Positions 18,385 through 28,283 of a stretch of DNA of 49,908 nt are shown here, in pieces (within the stretch, counting starts at the first letter, position 1; each line of letters starts with the position of its first letter). The DNA comes from Rhizobium sp. Leaf371. Lineage in GTDB: Bacteria; Pseudomonadota; Alphaproteobacteria; Rhizobiales; Rhizobiaceae. The notes under the pieces were generated by a model. The model ran no database searches. It saw nothing but the letters and a program-made list of their open reading frames with translations, and had not been told where the DNA came from. Location: NCBI RefSeq assembly GCF_001424045.1, contig NZ_LMQB01000005.1, positions 1 through 49,908 of the forward strand, in the 5' to 3' direction. The translations under genes were made by a program, and so were the position numbers.

Positions 18385-19350
18385 CTACGCCACCCCTCTG
18401 GTCAACTCCTTATCCAGGCTGATGATAAATTTCCAGAGCAGCGGGATATCGAAGTGGTCGCCATGCTGCAGCATCCAAGACAAGGCCATCGCAGACGACC
18501 ATGGCTTCTTGTAGGGGCGCACCGAGGTTAGTGCATCGTACACGTCGCAGATCGCGCTCATCCGGACATAGAGCGAGAGTTCGCCAGCGAAGACACCATC
18601 CGGATATCCTTTGCCGTCCATGCGCTCATGGTGATGGCGGCAGATGTCGAGCACGACGCCGGGCAGGTTACCTTGCCGCTTGAGAACATCGTGGCCAATG
18701 GCGGGATGCTGCATGATGATCTCGCGCTCTTCTACGGTCAATATGCCCGTCTTAGTGAGAACTTCGGTCGGGATCGACAATTTCCCGATGTCGTGCACCA
18801 GCCCTGCAAAGCCGAGCAGATGCGCCAGCGGTTCCTCGAACTGCAGATGGCGCGCGAAATGCACGAGCAGAGCCGACACGGCGACAGAATGGACGAAAGT
18901 GACCTTGTCCTTCGATTTCAGCCGGGTGATGTCGAGAAGAATGGCCGGGCTGTCGCCGATCTGGGTCGAGATATCGCCGACGATCCCGGATACGCTCGCG
19001 ATGTCGATCGGTTCGCCGTTTTGGCTCTGCCTGAACGCGGTTTCGAGCCGCTTGACTGAAGCCTGGACGACCCTGACCGTCGCGCGGCGGCTATCCGGGA
19101 CAGGCTTTCGGGGAGGGGCAACGCGCGATGGCGGATTTTTGGCGAAACTCCGGCTGGAGCCATCGACATCGATACCCTTTGCAAGGTTGATATAGATACC
19201 GGTGATCCGGCTGTTCTTGATCAGGTCGACCTCGGTCTCCGAACGCAAAAGGAAACGGCGCTGGCCGAAGGGATTGTCTTGCCATGCACCCTCGAGCGAC
19301 TCGATGAACATGCCAACTCGGGCCTCGAGTTTTTCTATGCGCTTTACCAC
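18385..19350 (-). CDS. HD-GYP domain protein, probable cyclic-di-GMP phosphodiesterase
   Basis: The product has an N-terminal DUF3391-like region (VKRIEKLEARVGMFIESLEG) and a linker, followed by a complete HD-GYP domain: HSVAVSALLVHFA, the metal site LVHDIGKLSIP, IMQHPAIGHDVL and HHHERMDGKGYPDG, which includes the GYP signature. Such enzymes hydrolyse cyclic-di-GMP to GMP and lower biofilm-related signalling. No membrane segment is seen. GTG 19350 is chosen because homologues start close to VKRIEKLE; the frame also extends to ATG 19404, giving 339 residues. It lies downstream of the broken cheW and may once have shared its transcript. Confidence 0.88.
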   Translation of the reverse strand: MVKRIEKLEARVGMFIESLEGAWQDNPFGQRRFLLRSETEVDLIKNSRITGIYINLAKGIDVDGSSRSFAKNPPSRVAPPRKPVPDSRRATVRVVQASVKRLETAFRQSQNGEPIDIASVSGIVGDISTQIGDSPAILLDITRLKSKDKVTFVHSVAVSALLVHFARHLQFEEPLAHLLGFAGLVHDIGKLSIPTEVLTKTGILTVEEREIIMQHPAIGHDVLKRQGNLPGVVLDICRHHHERMDGKGYPDGVFAGELSLYVRMSAICDVYDALTSVRPYKKPWSSAMALSWMLQHGDHFDIPLLWKFIISLDKELTRGVA

Positions 19351-19639
19351 AGTTGTCGTCCTCAAGGTCCTTAACAGTATACGCGCGCCGAGAATTGTTC
19401 GCATACACTGCGTCCGCTTTCGTCCCGCCTCTTGTTGAAGGCGGGCTGACTTTAGATGTCATTAAAGATGGCATTGAAAGTAATGACCAGTCAGGTCGTT
19501 GACACGGGACCTTGCCGGCAATGCTTCATTGAAAGGAAGTCTCCCGCCCCGCAACGCACCAGCGTGCATGATATTGCTCGCTTGGAGAGAAGTTCGCGGT
19601 ACGTTGATGAGGCAGCGAGTGCCTAAGCTGCTGACAATG

Positions 19640-20084
19640 CTGGATCCTGAACACCGAACTTCGTTCGAGGTTGAGAAAGCAGATCATGCCGGCCGGCTGG
19701 GCGATGATACCGTCTGCGAAATCCTGGTACCCGAGGATGTCATGTCGGGAACCGGCTGCGACTGATTTGCTTTGGCCATCAGTATGTTTGAGACTTAATC
19801 AACCAGGAGACGCATGACCGTCCCGTGCACCTCGGTTACCACGATCGCACTCCGCTCTGTAGGTTCCGCTCTTCGCATTCCGAGTTTCAGGGCCGGGTTG
19901 ATGACAGGGATCACTGTCCCGCGGAGGTTCATCACTCCAAAAACTTCTCGCGGCGCTTGCGGAATAGAGGTTGCTGGCGCTGATCACCGGATTTCACGAA
20001 TGGTAACGGCGCGGACGCACAACTCTTGCTTGTCCTGCGTATAGTCTGTTATCGACACGAACGAATGAACCCAATCTGCGACAT
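19640..20084 (-). pseudogene. cheW-like coupling protein, decayed
   Basis: On the minus strand the ATG (20084) overlaps the chemoreceptor stop as TGATG, and MSQIG is followed by a frame change. The next frame reads VHSFVSITDYTQDKQELCVRA then TIREIR, hits TGA, and continues SAPATSIPQAPREVFGVMNL and RGTVIPVINPALKLGM to LLVD and TAA. Beyond it, VSNILMAKANQSQPVPDM and, in another frame, GIIAQPAGMICFLNLE still match the CheW C-terminus. CheW links receptors to CheA. At least one frameshift near each end and two in-frame stops show it is non-functional. Confidence 0.85.
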
Positions 20085-21871
20085 CAAAACTCTTCCCAAC
20101 TTTCCAACTTTACGGCAGCATTCCCCCAGGAGGCGCGGGCGACCTTTGCCGTCATCTGCCTCATAGGAGCGACAGATGACCGGGTCGCGGTCATGCTCGA
20201 TGCCGGCTGCAATGGGCGCGTAGCCGACCCAGAACGAACTTTGAAACGTGAGAGTAGCTGAAACAATTCCTCAGCTTCCCTCGCGAGCCCGTGCGACGCG
20301 GCGGACGTTTCCTCGACCATGGCCGCGTTCTGCTGTGTGCCCTGGTCCATCGTATTGACGGCCGTATTGATCTCTTTCAAACCCGTTGCTTGCTCGCGCG
20401 CCGCTTCGACAATGGCGCTGACATTGCTGTCGACATGGATGACCTGCCCAACGATCTCTTCGAGGGCCTTACCCGTCTCACCAACGAGCGCGACGCCCTG
20501 CTTTACATGGCCGTTAGAGGTGCTGATCAGATCCTTGATTTCGCCTGCAGCTTTGGCCGAACGCTGCGCGAGCTCCCGAACCTCCTGTGCGACAACAGCA
20601 AATCCTTTTCCCGCATCGCCCGCACGCGCGGCTTCAATGCCCGCATTCAACGCGAGCAGGTTGGTCTGGAAGGCGATCTCGTCAATCACGCTGATGATGC
20701 TGGAGATTTCGTCAGCGGATGTCTCGATCTGGCCCATAGCATTGACCGCTTGGCGCACCACAGAACCAGAGCGCTCGGCGTTTTCCTTGGTTTTGCGCAC
20801 GAGCTGGCCGGCCTCCTGAGCGCGATGGCTGGAGTCGGATACCGTTGTTGTGATTTCCTCAAGAGCCGCCGCCGTTTCCTCTACAGATGCTGCCTGCTGT
20901 TCCGTTCTGCGCGATAGATCGTCGGAGGCCGAACGGATCTCCTGAGATGCAGCGGCGATAGCGGCGGCGTTCTGGCCCACTGCTTCCATCGCGCCGCAAA
21001 GCCCCGATGCCGCGCTGTTGAAATCGAGCCGAAGTTTTTCGAGCGTCGGCAGGAAAGGGCTCGTCAGCTGTTGTGTCAGGTCGCCGTCGGCAAGCCCTTG
21101 CAGGACGCTCGCGAGGCTGTCGACGTTCTCAACGCGAGTAGTGACATCCGTTGCGAACTTGACAACTTTGAAGACCTTCCCGCTCATGTCGAAGATCGGG
21201 TTGTAGGATGCCTGAATGTGAACCTTCCTGCCGCCTTTACCAATACGCAGGAACTCGTCCGCGATGAACTCACCTGCGGCGAGGCGGCTCCAGAAGCGAC
21301 CGTAGTCCTCGCTGCCGGTATAGCTGCCTTCGCAGAACATTGAGTGATGTTTGCCTTGAATGTCTCCGAGCTGATATCCGAGCGTCGTCAGGAAATTTTC
21401 ATTCGCGGTCAGGATCTCGCCAGATGGCGTGAACTCGATGACAGCCTGCGCGCGCGACAGCGCATTGATCTTGCCAGCGTCTTCGACCGCCTTCAGTTTT
21501 TGGACTGTGATATCCGTGGCGAACTTGACGATCTTGTACGGCTTGCTGCCGCGAAACACGGGATTGTACGATGCTTCAATCCAGATCTCTCTGCCGGTCT
21601 TACCAAAGCGCTTGTACTGGCGTTGGTCAGACTTACCATCCGCCAAGCAATTCCAGAACTCTTTATAGTCAGCACCGGCGGCTTCGGTCGGATCGACAAA
21701 TATTTGGTGATGCTTGCCGACAATTTCATGAAGCTCATAGCCGAGTGCCGTGCAAAAATTCTGATTGGCTGTCAGAATTCTTCCTCCAAGATCGAACTCG
21801 ATCATCGCTTGAGACTTGCTCATTGCGGCGAGGACCGCACGGGCATCCGACGAGAAACCAAACGACGTCAT
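20084..21871 (-). CDS. Cytoplasmic methyl-accepting chemotaxis protein with two PAS domains
   Basis: About 595 residues. Two consecutive PAS domains each contain the pattern QAxIEF-GxILTANxNF-LGY and a following PAC segment ([16 protein letters not shown] at the join). Next come a short HAMP-like linker ([21 protein letters not shown]) and the signalling domain with hairpin tip [20 protein letters not shown]. No transmembrane helix is present, so it is a soluble receptor, probably sensing redox state or a small ligand through PAS. ATG 21871 (MTSFGF) matches the start of the paralogue at 25234; the frame also opens at ATG 21889. The broken cheW overlaps its stop. Confidence 0.92.
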   Translation of the reverse strand: MTSFGFSSDARAVLAAMSKSQAMIEFDLGGRILTANQNFCTALGYELHEIVGKHHQIFVDPTEAAGADYKEFWNCLADGKSDQRQYKRFGKTGREIWIEASYNPVFRGSKPYKIVKFATDITVQKLKAVEDAGKINALSRAQAVIEFTPSGEILTANENFLTTLGYQLGDIQGKHHSMFCEGSYTGSEDYGRFWSRLAAGEFIADEFLRIGKGGRKVHIQASYNPIFDMSGKVFKVVKFATDVTTRVENVDSLASVLQGLADGDLTQQLTSPFLPTLEKLRLDFNSAASGLCGAMEAVGQNAAAIAAASQEIRSASDDLSRRTEQQAASVEETAAALEEITTTVSDSSHRAQEAGQLVRKTKENAERSGSVVRQAVNAMGQIETSADEISSIISVIDEIAFQTNLLALNAGIEAARAGDAGKGFAVVAQEVRELAQRSAKAAGEIKDLISTSNGHVKQGVALVGETGKALEEIVGQVIHVDSNVSAIVEAAREQATGLKEINTAVNTMDQGTQQNAAMVEETSAASHGLAREAEELFQLLSRFKVRSGSATRPLQPASSMTATRSSVAPMRQMTAKVARASWGNAAVKLESWEEF

Positions 21872-22175
21872 TCTCAAGATAAGCTCCATGTCTGCGGGAG
21901 GCGCCGCTTCAGGACGTTGCCGTCCGTCGCAGGTCTATCTGTACTGCACTGGATCAAGCCGAGGATTGCATTTCAATATGCTCTCACCTCGTTTGATACC
22001 CCCAGTTCTAGGAGTGAACTGCAAATGAAGTGTTAAACTTACGAAAGATATTTCAGCTTTCCCTCAATGAGTGCACTCATGAATGATGGTTCGCGTTTTA
22101 GCCGCGCCAAATGATCAAATGGCGGCGTGAACGCCAAGTCTACCCCAATCCTTATACGTCAACCGCCATGTCAAA

Positions 22176-22907
22176 TTAGTAGATGAGACCACGCCGGATT
22201 GCCTCCGCAATCGCATGGACGCGATTGTTGGCACTAAGTTTACGGATAGCAGTTTTGATGTAACTGTTCACAGTGTCGGCTGTGTAACCGGTCACCTCTG
22301 CGATCTCGTCCGTCGTCTTGCCAAAGCTCGCAGACCGCAGGCAAGCAATCTCGCCGTCGATAAGTCTTAGCGTTGGAGCCGAGAATTTGTCCATGATGGG
22401 TCGCGTGATCACGCGGTGCATGACGTCAGCCACATCTACCAAGAAGTCCAGTTCGTGGTCTGCAAAAGCAGTCTTGCGTGCGAAAGCGACAGCTCCAAAG
22501 ACGTTGTCTCCGCGCCTGACGGGAAATAGGGTGCGGTTCAAAACGCCAAACGTTTCCGTCAGGTATTGAAGGCGCCGCGGCGGCGGTGTTTGCGCATAGA
22601 CATTTTTCTCAATGACAACGCCGGACGCGGATTTTGACGCTTGCACGAACGGATCAATGTCGAGGAGATTGTCTCCATAATAGGCATCCAGGAACGCCGG
22701 TGGTATGTCTGTGTCGATCGATTGACCGCTCCCGAAATGATATCCATCAAGATCCAAACCGGATACCGCATAGAAATCAAAATGAACCGCGATGCGAAGC
22801 TTTTCGACAAAAGGATGTGCAGTGACATGTCTGCGCTGTGGCAAAGAACGAAGATCGACCGCTCCGTCGAGAACGTCGCTGGAAGATGATGCGCGTGAGG
22901 ACGGCAA
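22176..22907 (-). CDS. LuxR-family transcriptional regulator with autoinducer-binding-like domain
   Basis: The 243-residue product has an N-terminal domain resembling the autoinducer-binding domain of LuxR proteins (VHFDFYAVSGLDLDG, DIDPFVQASKS, GAVAFARKTAFADHELDFL). It ends in a LuxR-type helix-turn-helix (EIACLRSASFGKTTDEIAEV through TVNSYIKTAIRKLSANNR). The conserved aspartate of the binding pocket is there, but aromatic positions differ, so the ligand is uncertain; rhizobial VisN/VisR-like motility regulators share this architecture. The start is TTG 22907, 8 bases after GGAG. It sits between two chemoreceptor genes, so control of motility or chemotaxis is plausible but inferred. No synthase gene (luxI) is visible nearby. 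Confidence 0.8.
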   Translation of the reverse strand: MPSSRASSSSDVLDGAVDLRSLPQRRHVTAHPFVEKLRIAVHFDFYAVSGLDLDGYHFGSGQSIDTDIPPAFLDAYYGDNLLDIDPFVQASKSASGVVIEKNVYAQTPPPRRLQYLTETFGVLNRTLFPVRRGDNVFGAVAFARKTAFADHELDFLVDVADVMHRVITRPIMDKFSAPTLRLIDGEIACLRSASFGKTTDEIAEVTGYTADTVNSYIKTAIRKLSANNRVHAIAEAIRRGLIY

Positions 22908-23115
22908 TCGAAGAGCTCCGAATATGAACCGCCATCAAATTGGTGGATAAACGTCCGCGGCTTGCTCAAGACATATTACGACTTGAGTTTATTAAAAAGG
23001 TTAGAAAGCGACAGTCGACAACCGTGTCCCAGCGCCTGGTGTAGCTGGATTTCATAGCCATCGGTGATTTCCGGTAGGGTCGGATTGCTTAGATCCAACC
23101 TGAAGGACACCATCG

Positions 23116-23454
23116 ATGACCGACGACATGATGAACCTGCGCTCACTCGTTGAGAAGAGCGCCGACGCCGATTTGCTACGCGAGATGATCGGCTTTGCTG
23201 CCGAGAAGCTGATGGCGCTGGAAGTCGGGGCGAAGACCGGCGCGGGCTACGGCGAGAAGAATGGCTTTCGACTTGCCCAGCGCAACGGCTATCGCGACCG
23301 GGACTGGGAGACGCGGGCTGGCACAGTCGAGCTTCGCATTCCCAAGCTTCGCACCGGCAGCTATTTCCCGAGCTTTCTGGAGCCGCGCCGCATGGCCGAG
23401 AAGGCCCTGACTGCTGTGATCCAGGAGGCTTATGTCCCCGATCAGCGCCCATGA
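23116..23454 (+). pseudogene. IS256-family transposase, N-terminal fragment
   Basis: The first 100 or so residues match IS256-type mutator transposases ([66 protein letters not shown]). Homology stops after AYV at about 23432, and the frame ends in unrelated residues. The catalytic region is missing. The point of truncation coincides with the probable end of an IS3-type element (TGTCCCCGATCAG, from 23433), so nested insertion followed by deletion is likely. Confidence 0.85.
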
Positions 23455-23521
23455 GACAGAAATGGCTTAATTGAGAAGAGAGGATTTTCGGCACATCGTA
23501 GCTCATTCAAAGGAAGCGAAG

Positions 23522-23745
23522 ATGAGACGAAAATCCGGGCCCCAGACATCAGCGGCCGAGAAGACGATCAAGGACATCCGCCGCGCCACGCGCAAGCACC
23601 ATTCAGCCGAGGACAAATCCGGGTCGTCCTGGAGGGCCTGCGTGGCGAAGACAGCATCGCCGCGATCTGCCGCCGTGAAGGGATTGCCGAAAGCCTGTAT
23701 TATAGCTGGTCGAAGGAGTTCCTCGAAGCGGGCAAAAAGCGCCGA
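23522..23745 (+). pseudogene. IS3-family orfA fragment, frameshifted
   Basis: Starting at ATG 23522 the frame reads MRRKSGPQTSAAEKTIKDIR and RATRKHHSAEDK. A missing base then moves the rest, IRVVLEGLRGEDSIAAICRR and EGIAESLYYSWSKEFLEAGK, into the next frame. This is the helix-turn-helix protein of an IS3-family element. The orfB half is gone and the remnant joins GH42 sequence near 23745. Because of the frame change its out-of-frame translation is fused to the GH42 remnant in one long open frame (23471-25012). Confidence 0.8.
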
Positions 23746-23773
23746 GATGCGGCGCACGGGTGGCCACGCCGCC

Positions 23774-25012
23774 ACACACGCGCTACACCTCGACATCTGC
23801 CGGGCCTTTAGCGGCAACTTCATCGTGCCGGAACAGGCTTCCGGTTTAGGCAGTCAGCCCGGTTTTTCCACGATGACCCCGGAGCCGGGCGAGATGCGGC
23901 GGATGGCACTCAGTTCCGTTGCGCGCGGCGCGGATGGTCTTTTGTTCTTCCGCTGGAGGCCGGCGCATTTCGGTGCTGAAATCTACTGGATGGGCGTCAT
24001 CGACCATGATGACGTTCCCCGTCGGCGCTACCATGAGGCAGCGCAGTTTGCCGGAGACATCGCCCGGATCAAAGACGACCTTCTCGGCAAGACCGTCCGC
24101 ATGGACGTCGCCATCGCGGGTGCAGATTTCGACAATCAGGAAGCGTACAAAACCTATCCCATGGGCCTGCCAAGCCCGCTCGAGGATGGGACGCGGCTGC
24201 ACCGCTATTGCTACGACAACGGCATCGCATGCGGTTTCATTCACCCGGCTGACGATCTCTCGCGCATCAAGCTCCTCTACATCCCGCACTGGGTCATGTG
24301 GAAAAGCGAGTGGGATGCGAATGTCGAGGCCATCGTGCGCAATGGCGGCACGCTGGTGGTCGGCGCGATGACCGGAACGCGGGACGAGAACAATCACATC
24401 CCGCGCACCCTTGCGCCGGGACCTGGCCTCTCGGCACTCTGTGGCGTTCGCGTGGAAGAATTTGGACGTGTCGCAGAACCCGGCGCCGACGGTCTCTTCG
24501 GCATGCCGGGTCCGGAACTCGGGCTGAACGTACCGGCTCGGCGTCTGCCCGCCAGTTCGTCGCAGCGTGGCTATCGGTTGGCGATCGGCAACGCCGAATA
24601 TGACGCTGCGCATCTCTACGAACTTTTCGAGATCGACGAAGATGTCGAAACGCTTGGGCAGTGGAGCAACCGCTTTCTGGGCGGGCGGACCGCTATTTCC
24701 CGCCGCAGCGTGGGAAGCGGCCAGGCGATCTATATCGGCACCTATCTGACTGACGTTCTCGTCGGAGCGCTCGCCGAACATCTCTTCGGAAACGCCGGCA
24801 TCCATCCTCTTGTGCCGAACTTGCCGTCAACCGTTGAGGTCACGCTTCGCGAAGCAGACGACCGCAAGCTCCTGTTTCTTATGAATGCGGACGATGCAAC
24901 AAGAGAACTGACAAACATCCCCGAAGGGACTGACCTCTTGTCGGGGGATACTGTCTCGAGAAATCTAGTGCTCGGACCTTACGGCTGCGCCGTTATTGGG
25001 CTGGCAGGTTGA
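23774..25012 (+). pseudogene. GH42 beta-galactosidase, 5'-truncated by IS sequence
   Basis: From residue THALHLDICRAFSGNF onward the sequence matches the C-terminal half of GH42 beta-galactosidases: the end of the catalytic barrel (FIVPEQASG, PEPGEMRRMALSSVARGADG and LLFFRWR), the trimerisation domain (IKLLYIPHWVMWKSEWDANV) and the C-terminal domain ending GCAVIGLAG. The N-terminal barrel with the acid/base region is missing. The remaining frame is intact and joined upstream to IS3 sequence, giving a 513-residue chimeric open frame from 23471. Hydrolase activity is not expected. The loss looks IS-mediated and fairly recent, since no stops have accumulated. Confidence 0.87.
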
Positions 25013-25233
25013 TTGCAACGTGCTCCGCGTCATCGCGCACGGAGCACCGGACAGCTGCGAATCGAGTGGAAGCCACTATGGTTTCCGTGCATGCAGATTT
25101 CGGGAAGAACAAAGGAGTTTACTTTCCTTGCACTTCAAGTGAAGAAAACATTAAACGTCGCTTAACGATATTATGCAAATATATGCGAACGGCTTTATCT
25201 TGAGGTCAATAGGATCCTTCGGAGAATTCACCC

Positions 25234-26943
25234 ATGACTTTTCTCGACCGTGGTTCCAATGCTGTCGCGGTAGTTGCCGCGCTTTCCAGATCGCAAGCTA
25301 TGATCGAATTCGATCTGACCGGCAAAATCCTGACCGCTAATGAAAATTTTTGTCGGGCTCTCGGATATGAGCTCTCCGAAATCGTCGGCAAATACCACAG
25401 CATGTTTGTAGAGCCGGCTTTCGCCTCATCTCCAGACTACAAGGCATTTTGGGCGAGGCTTACTGCAGGGGACTTTGACCAGCAGCAGTACAAGCGGATC
25501 GGCAAAAACGGTAAGGAAGTCTGGATCGAGGCATCCTATAACCCCGTCATCCGTCGCGGCAAGCCGGTGAAGGTCATCAAGATAGCCACAGATATTACGG
25601 CCCAAAAACTAAAGGCGGCGGAAGATAACGGCAAGATCGATGCCCTATCGCGGGCACAGGCTATCATCGAGTTTACGCCCACGGGTGAGGTGCTGACCGC
25701 CAACGAGAACTTCCTATCGTCTCTCGGGTACTCGCTTGCAGAAATTAAGGGCAAGCTACATTCGATGTTCTGCGAGCCTTCCTATGCAGCATCAGGAGCT
25801 TACAGAGATTTTTGGACTAAGCTCGCCAACGGGCAACTGGTCGCCGACGAATTCATGCGTATTGGCAAGGATGGGCGCAAGGTTTATATCCAGGCCTCCT
25901 ACAATCCAATTTTTGACATGAACGGGAATGTCTTCAAGGTCGTAAAATTCGCGACCGACGTAACGGACCGCGTGGAAAACGTCGACCAACTCGCCGGTTG
26001 TCTCACCAGACTGGCCGAAGGCGATCTGTCCCAATCGATAGAAAAGCCCTTCATCCCCTCACTCGAGCGGCTGAGAACGGATTTCAATTCGGCGTCCGGG
26101 AAGCTGAAGCGAGCGATGGTGACGGTTGCCGACAATGCCCGGGCCATCTCGGCCGGATCAAATGAAATGCGCAGTGCCGCAGACGATCTGGCGAAGCGGA
26201 CTGAACAGCAGGCAGCGTCCGTCGAGGAGACCGCTGCGGCCCTTGAGGAAATCACTACCACGGTCAAAGATTCCAGCCGCCGTGCGGAAGAAGCTGGACA
26301 TCAGGTATCCCGAACCCGTGACCACGCGAAACATTCCGGCCAAGTGGTGCGTGATGCTATCGGTGCCATGGACCAGATCGAGACGTCAGCTCGCGAGATC
26401 TCAAACATCATCGGCGTCATCGATGAAATCGCATTCCAGACCAACCTCTTGGCCCTCAATGCGGGGGTCGAGGCGGCGCGTGCTGGTGAGGCCGGCAAGG
26501 GTTTCGCGGTCGTTGCGCAGGAAGTACGGGAACTGGCGCAGAGGTCTGCCAAGGCAGCGAAAGAGATCAAAACGCTGATCACAGCTTCAGGTACTCAAGT
26601 ACAGAATGGTGTGTCTCTGGTGACGAAAGCCGGTTCAGCTCTCCAGGAGATAGCAACTCAAGTTCACGACATCGACGCCAACATCGTAGCGATTGTTGCA
26701 GCGGCCCGTGAGCAGGCCACGGCGCTTGGCGAAATCAATCAGGCGGTCAACACTGTGGATCAAGGAACGCAGCAGAATGCGGCAATGGTCGAGGAGCAGA
26801 CTGCCGCCAGCCATGGCCTCGCTCGCGAGGCCGCCGCACTGTTCGAACTTCTCGATCAGTTCAAATTCAACGATACCACGAGATCGCCTTTGCTCCAGCG
26901 TCCTCTTTCTCGACCGCCTGCGGCGCGGGCGGCTGGTTCTTAG
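25234..26943 (+). CDS. Cytoplasmic methyl-accepting chemotaxis protein with two PAS domains (paralogue)
   Basis: The 569-residue receptor has the same design as the one at 20084-21871. There are two PAS domains ([38 protein letters not shown]), a HAMP-like linker (RLAEGDLSQSIEKPFIPSLE) and a signalling domain with tip [20 protein letters not shown]. It lacks transmembrane helices and a visible C-terminal methylesterase-tethering pentapeptide. The first PAS keeps CRALGYELSEIVGKYHSMF. The start ATG 25234 follows GGAG by 10 bases. The two receptors are encoded back to back about 3.3 kb apart and are clearly duplicates that have diverged. It appears intact and could signal through chromosomal Che proteins. 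Confidence 0.93.
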   Translation: MTFLDRGSNAVAVVAALSRSQAMIEFDLTGKILTANENFCRALGYELSEIVGKYHSMFVEPAFASSPDYKAFWARLTAGDFDQQQYKRIGKNGKEVWIEASYNPVIRRGKPVKVIKIATDITAQKLKAAEDNGKIDALSRAQAIIEFTPTGEVLTANENFLSSLGYSLAEIKGKLHSMFCEPSYAASGAYRDFWTKLANGQLVADEFMRIGKDGRKVYIQASYNPIFDMNGNVFKVVKFATDVTDRVENVDQLAGCLTRLAEGDLSQSIEKPFIPSLERLRTDFNSASGKLKRAMVTVADNARAISAGSNEMRSAADDLAKRTEQQAASVEETAAALEEITTTVKDSSRRAEEAGHQVSRTRDHAKHSGQVVRDAIGAMDQIETSAREISNIIGVIDEIAFQTNLLALNAGVEAARAGEAGKGFAVVAQEVRELAQRSAKAAKEIKTLITASGTQVQNGVSLVTKAGSALQEIATQVHDIDANIVAIVAAAREQATALGEINQAVNTVDQGTQQNAAMVEEQTAASHGLAREAAALFELLDQFKFNDTTRSPLLQRPLSRPPAARAAGS

Positions 26944-27471
26944 AAACCGTGCTGAGGGCCATCTTCGGGAAGCTGCGATGAGTTGTTGATCAAAGGAAAT
27001 CGCCGCGTTCAAGAATCCCAACCGAATGACTTATTAGTCAGCGGCATAAGTATATGCAGCATTTAGCAGATAGTCGAACCGCGTGGAAACGTGTAGTTTG
27101 CCTTTAGCACCCGCTAACACCAATCTTGCTATGGAGCTGTATGATGATCTTTTCGTGATTCCAATTTACTGTCTACCTCATTCTAACAACCCTCGTCGCC
27201 ATGGGTTTTGCGTGCAGCGCTAACCGTCATGCGGTGTTATCGACATGGGGTCAGGGAAGGTTTTCAACCACCGTGTCGCGGCTGGGCGGTCGAGATAACC
27301 TTGCAGGATTACTTTGATCAGCGAGCTTAGGGGTAAGACTGCTGTTTTCGCCGTTGACCACTTACCGGTTCGTGCCCGCGGACGAGGTTGGGCGCTCGAA
27401 CTACGCCTGTCTTCCTGTTGATCTTGAAGAGCCTCTCAATCGATGATGCAAAACAAAAGAAAGGTTTCACG
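26944..27471. other. Intergenic region without a recognised gene
   Basis: About 530 bp between the second chemoreceptor and the flavodoxin-fold gene. Several stops occur in every frame and no product could be recognised. The last 50 bases contain the ribosome site (AAAGG) of the next gene. No clear terminator hairpin was found. Confidence 0.5.
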
Positions 27472-28085
27472 ATGAACAGGCGCGATTTTCTGAAGGCCGA
27501 TCTTGTTCTTGCGGTTTCGCTAGGAAATGGTTGCTGTCCGCGATCCCGGCGTCGGCCGCCGAAAAGATTCATCAAACGCAAATCAAAACGCTGCTGATTG
27601 CCTCTCACCCTTATCCAGAACGTTCTGTCATGATCAAAGGGCTGCAGCAGGCGGCGGAAACCATCCAGGGCGTCGAGGTGCGCAATCTGGAAACCACCTA
27701 TGGTTTCGACACGCGGGATATTGATGGACAAAGGGAGCGCGAGATTACTCGACTGTACGACCGCATCGTGTTTCTGTTCCCGACGCACTGGTTCAACATC
27801 ACTCCCATGATAAAAGCCTATCTGAACGAAATTTGGGGAAATGTCGGGCCCGGATTGTGGCAGGGCAAAGAAATGCTGGTGGTGAGTACTGCCGGTGGCG
27901 GGAGCAGCACCTACGGCGAAACGGGCCGCATCGGAATTCGACTAGAAGACGTCTTTACCCCGATGAAAGCAAGCGCTCTACACGCCGGAATGACTTACCT
28001 TCCGCCGCTGGTCTTTCAAGCTGTTTCTGCGTCGAACCTGGCGCACTATCAAACTCAACTGGTCGAGCGACTAACATATTCGTGA
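27472..28085 (+). pseudogene. Flavodoxin-fold NAD(P)H oxidoreductase with Tat signal, frameshifted
   Basis: The gene starts at ATG 27472 with a twin-arginine signal (MNRRDFLKADLVLAVSLGNG), but the frame then runs out into CCPRSRRRPPK and stops. One base over, the frame continues LLSAIPASAAEK, the natural end of the signal peptide, and then an intact flavodoxin-like domain: IKTLLIASHPYPERSVMIKG, DRIVFLFPTHWFNITPMIKA, WQGKEMLVVSTAGGG. This matches the NAD(P)H dehydrogenase (quinone)/KefF/MdaB family, which reduces quinones with FMN or FAD. A one-base loss near 27531 explains the split. The 184-residue frame from 27531 would make an unexported protein if internally initiated. A Tat-exported member is itself unusual. 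Confidence 0.75.
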
Positions 28086-28283
28086 TTGTCTTCGAAATGA
28101 AACGAGAAGCGGGTGCATCCATTTGCAACTTTAGTTCCCGCGTGCCTAGGGTTTGGCTCGCAGTTGACGAGACATATCCGGAGCGAAAAGCATTAGGACG
28201 CTTGGGTTTCTAGGCATCCCCCAAGTGGCCGGGGGCATGGTCGGTGATGCCATTTATATGTCTCGTGACCTGCCACTGAAGTT

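Noticed and set aside
25009-25203. A 64-codon open frame between the GH42 remnant and the second chemoreceptor.
   Set aside because: No supporting ribosome site or family; it overlaps the end of the GH42 frame and probably lies in the receptor promoter region.
27327-27788. A 153-codon minus-strand frame opposite the flavodoxin-fold gene.
   Set aside because: It is antisense to a recognisable domain and has no family match.
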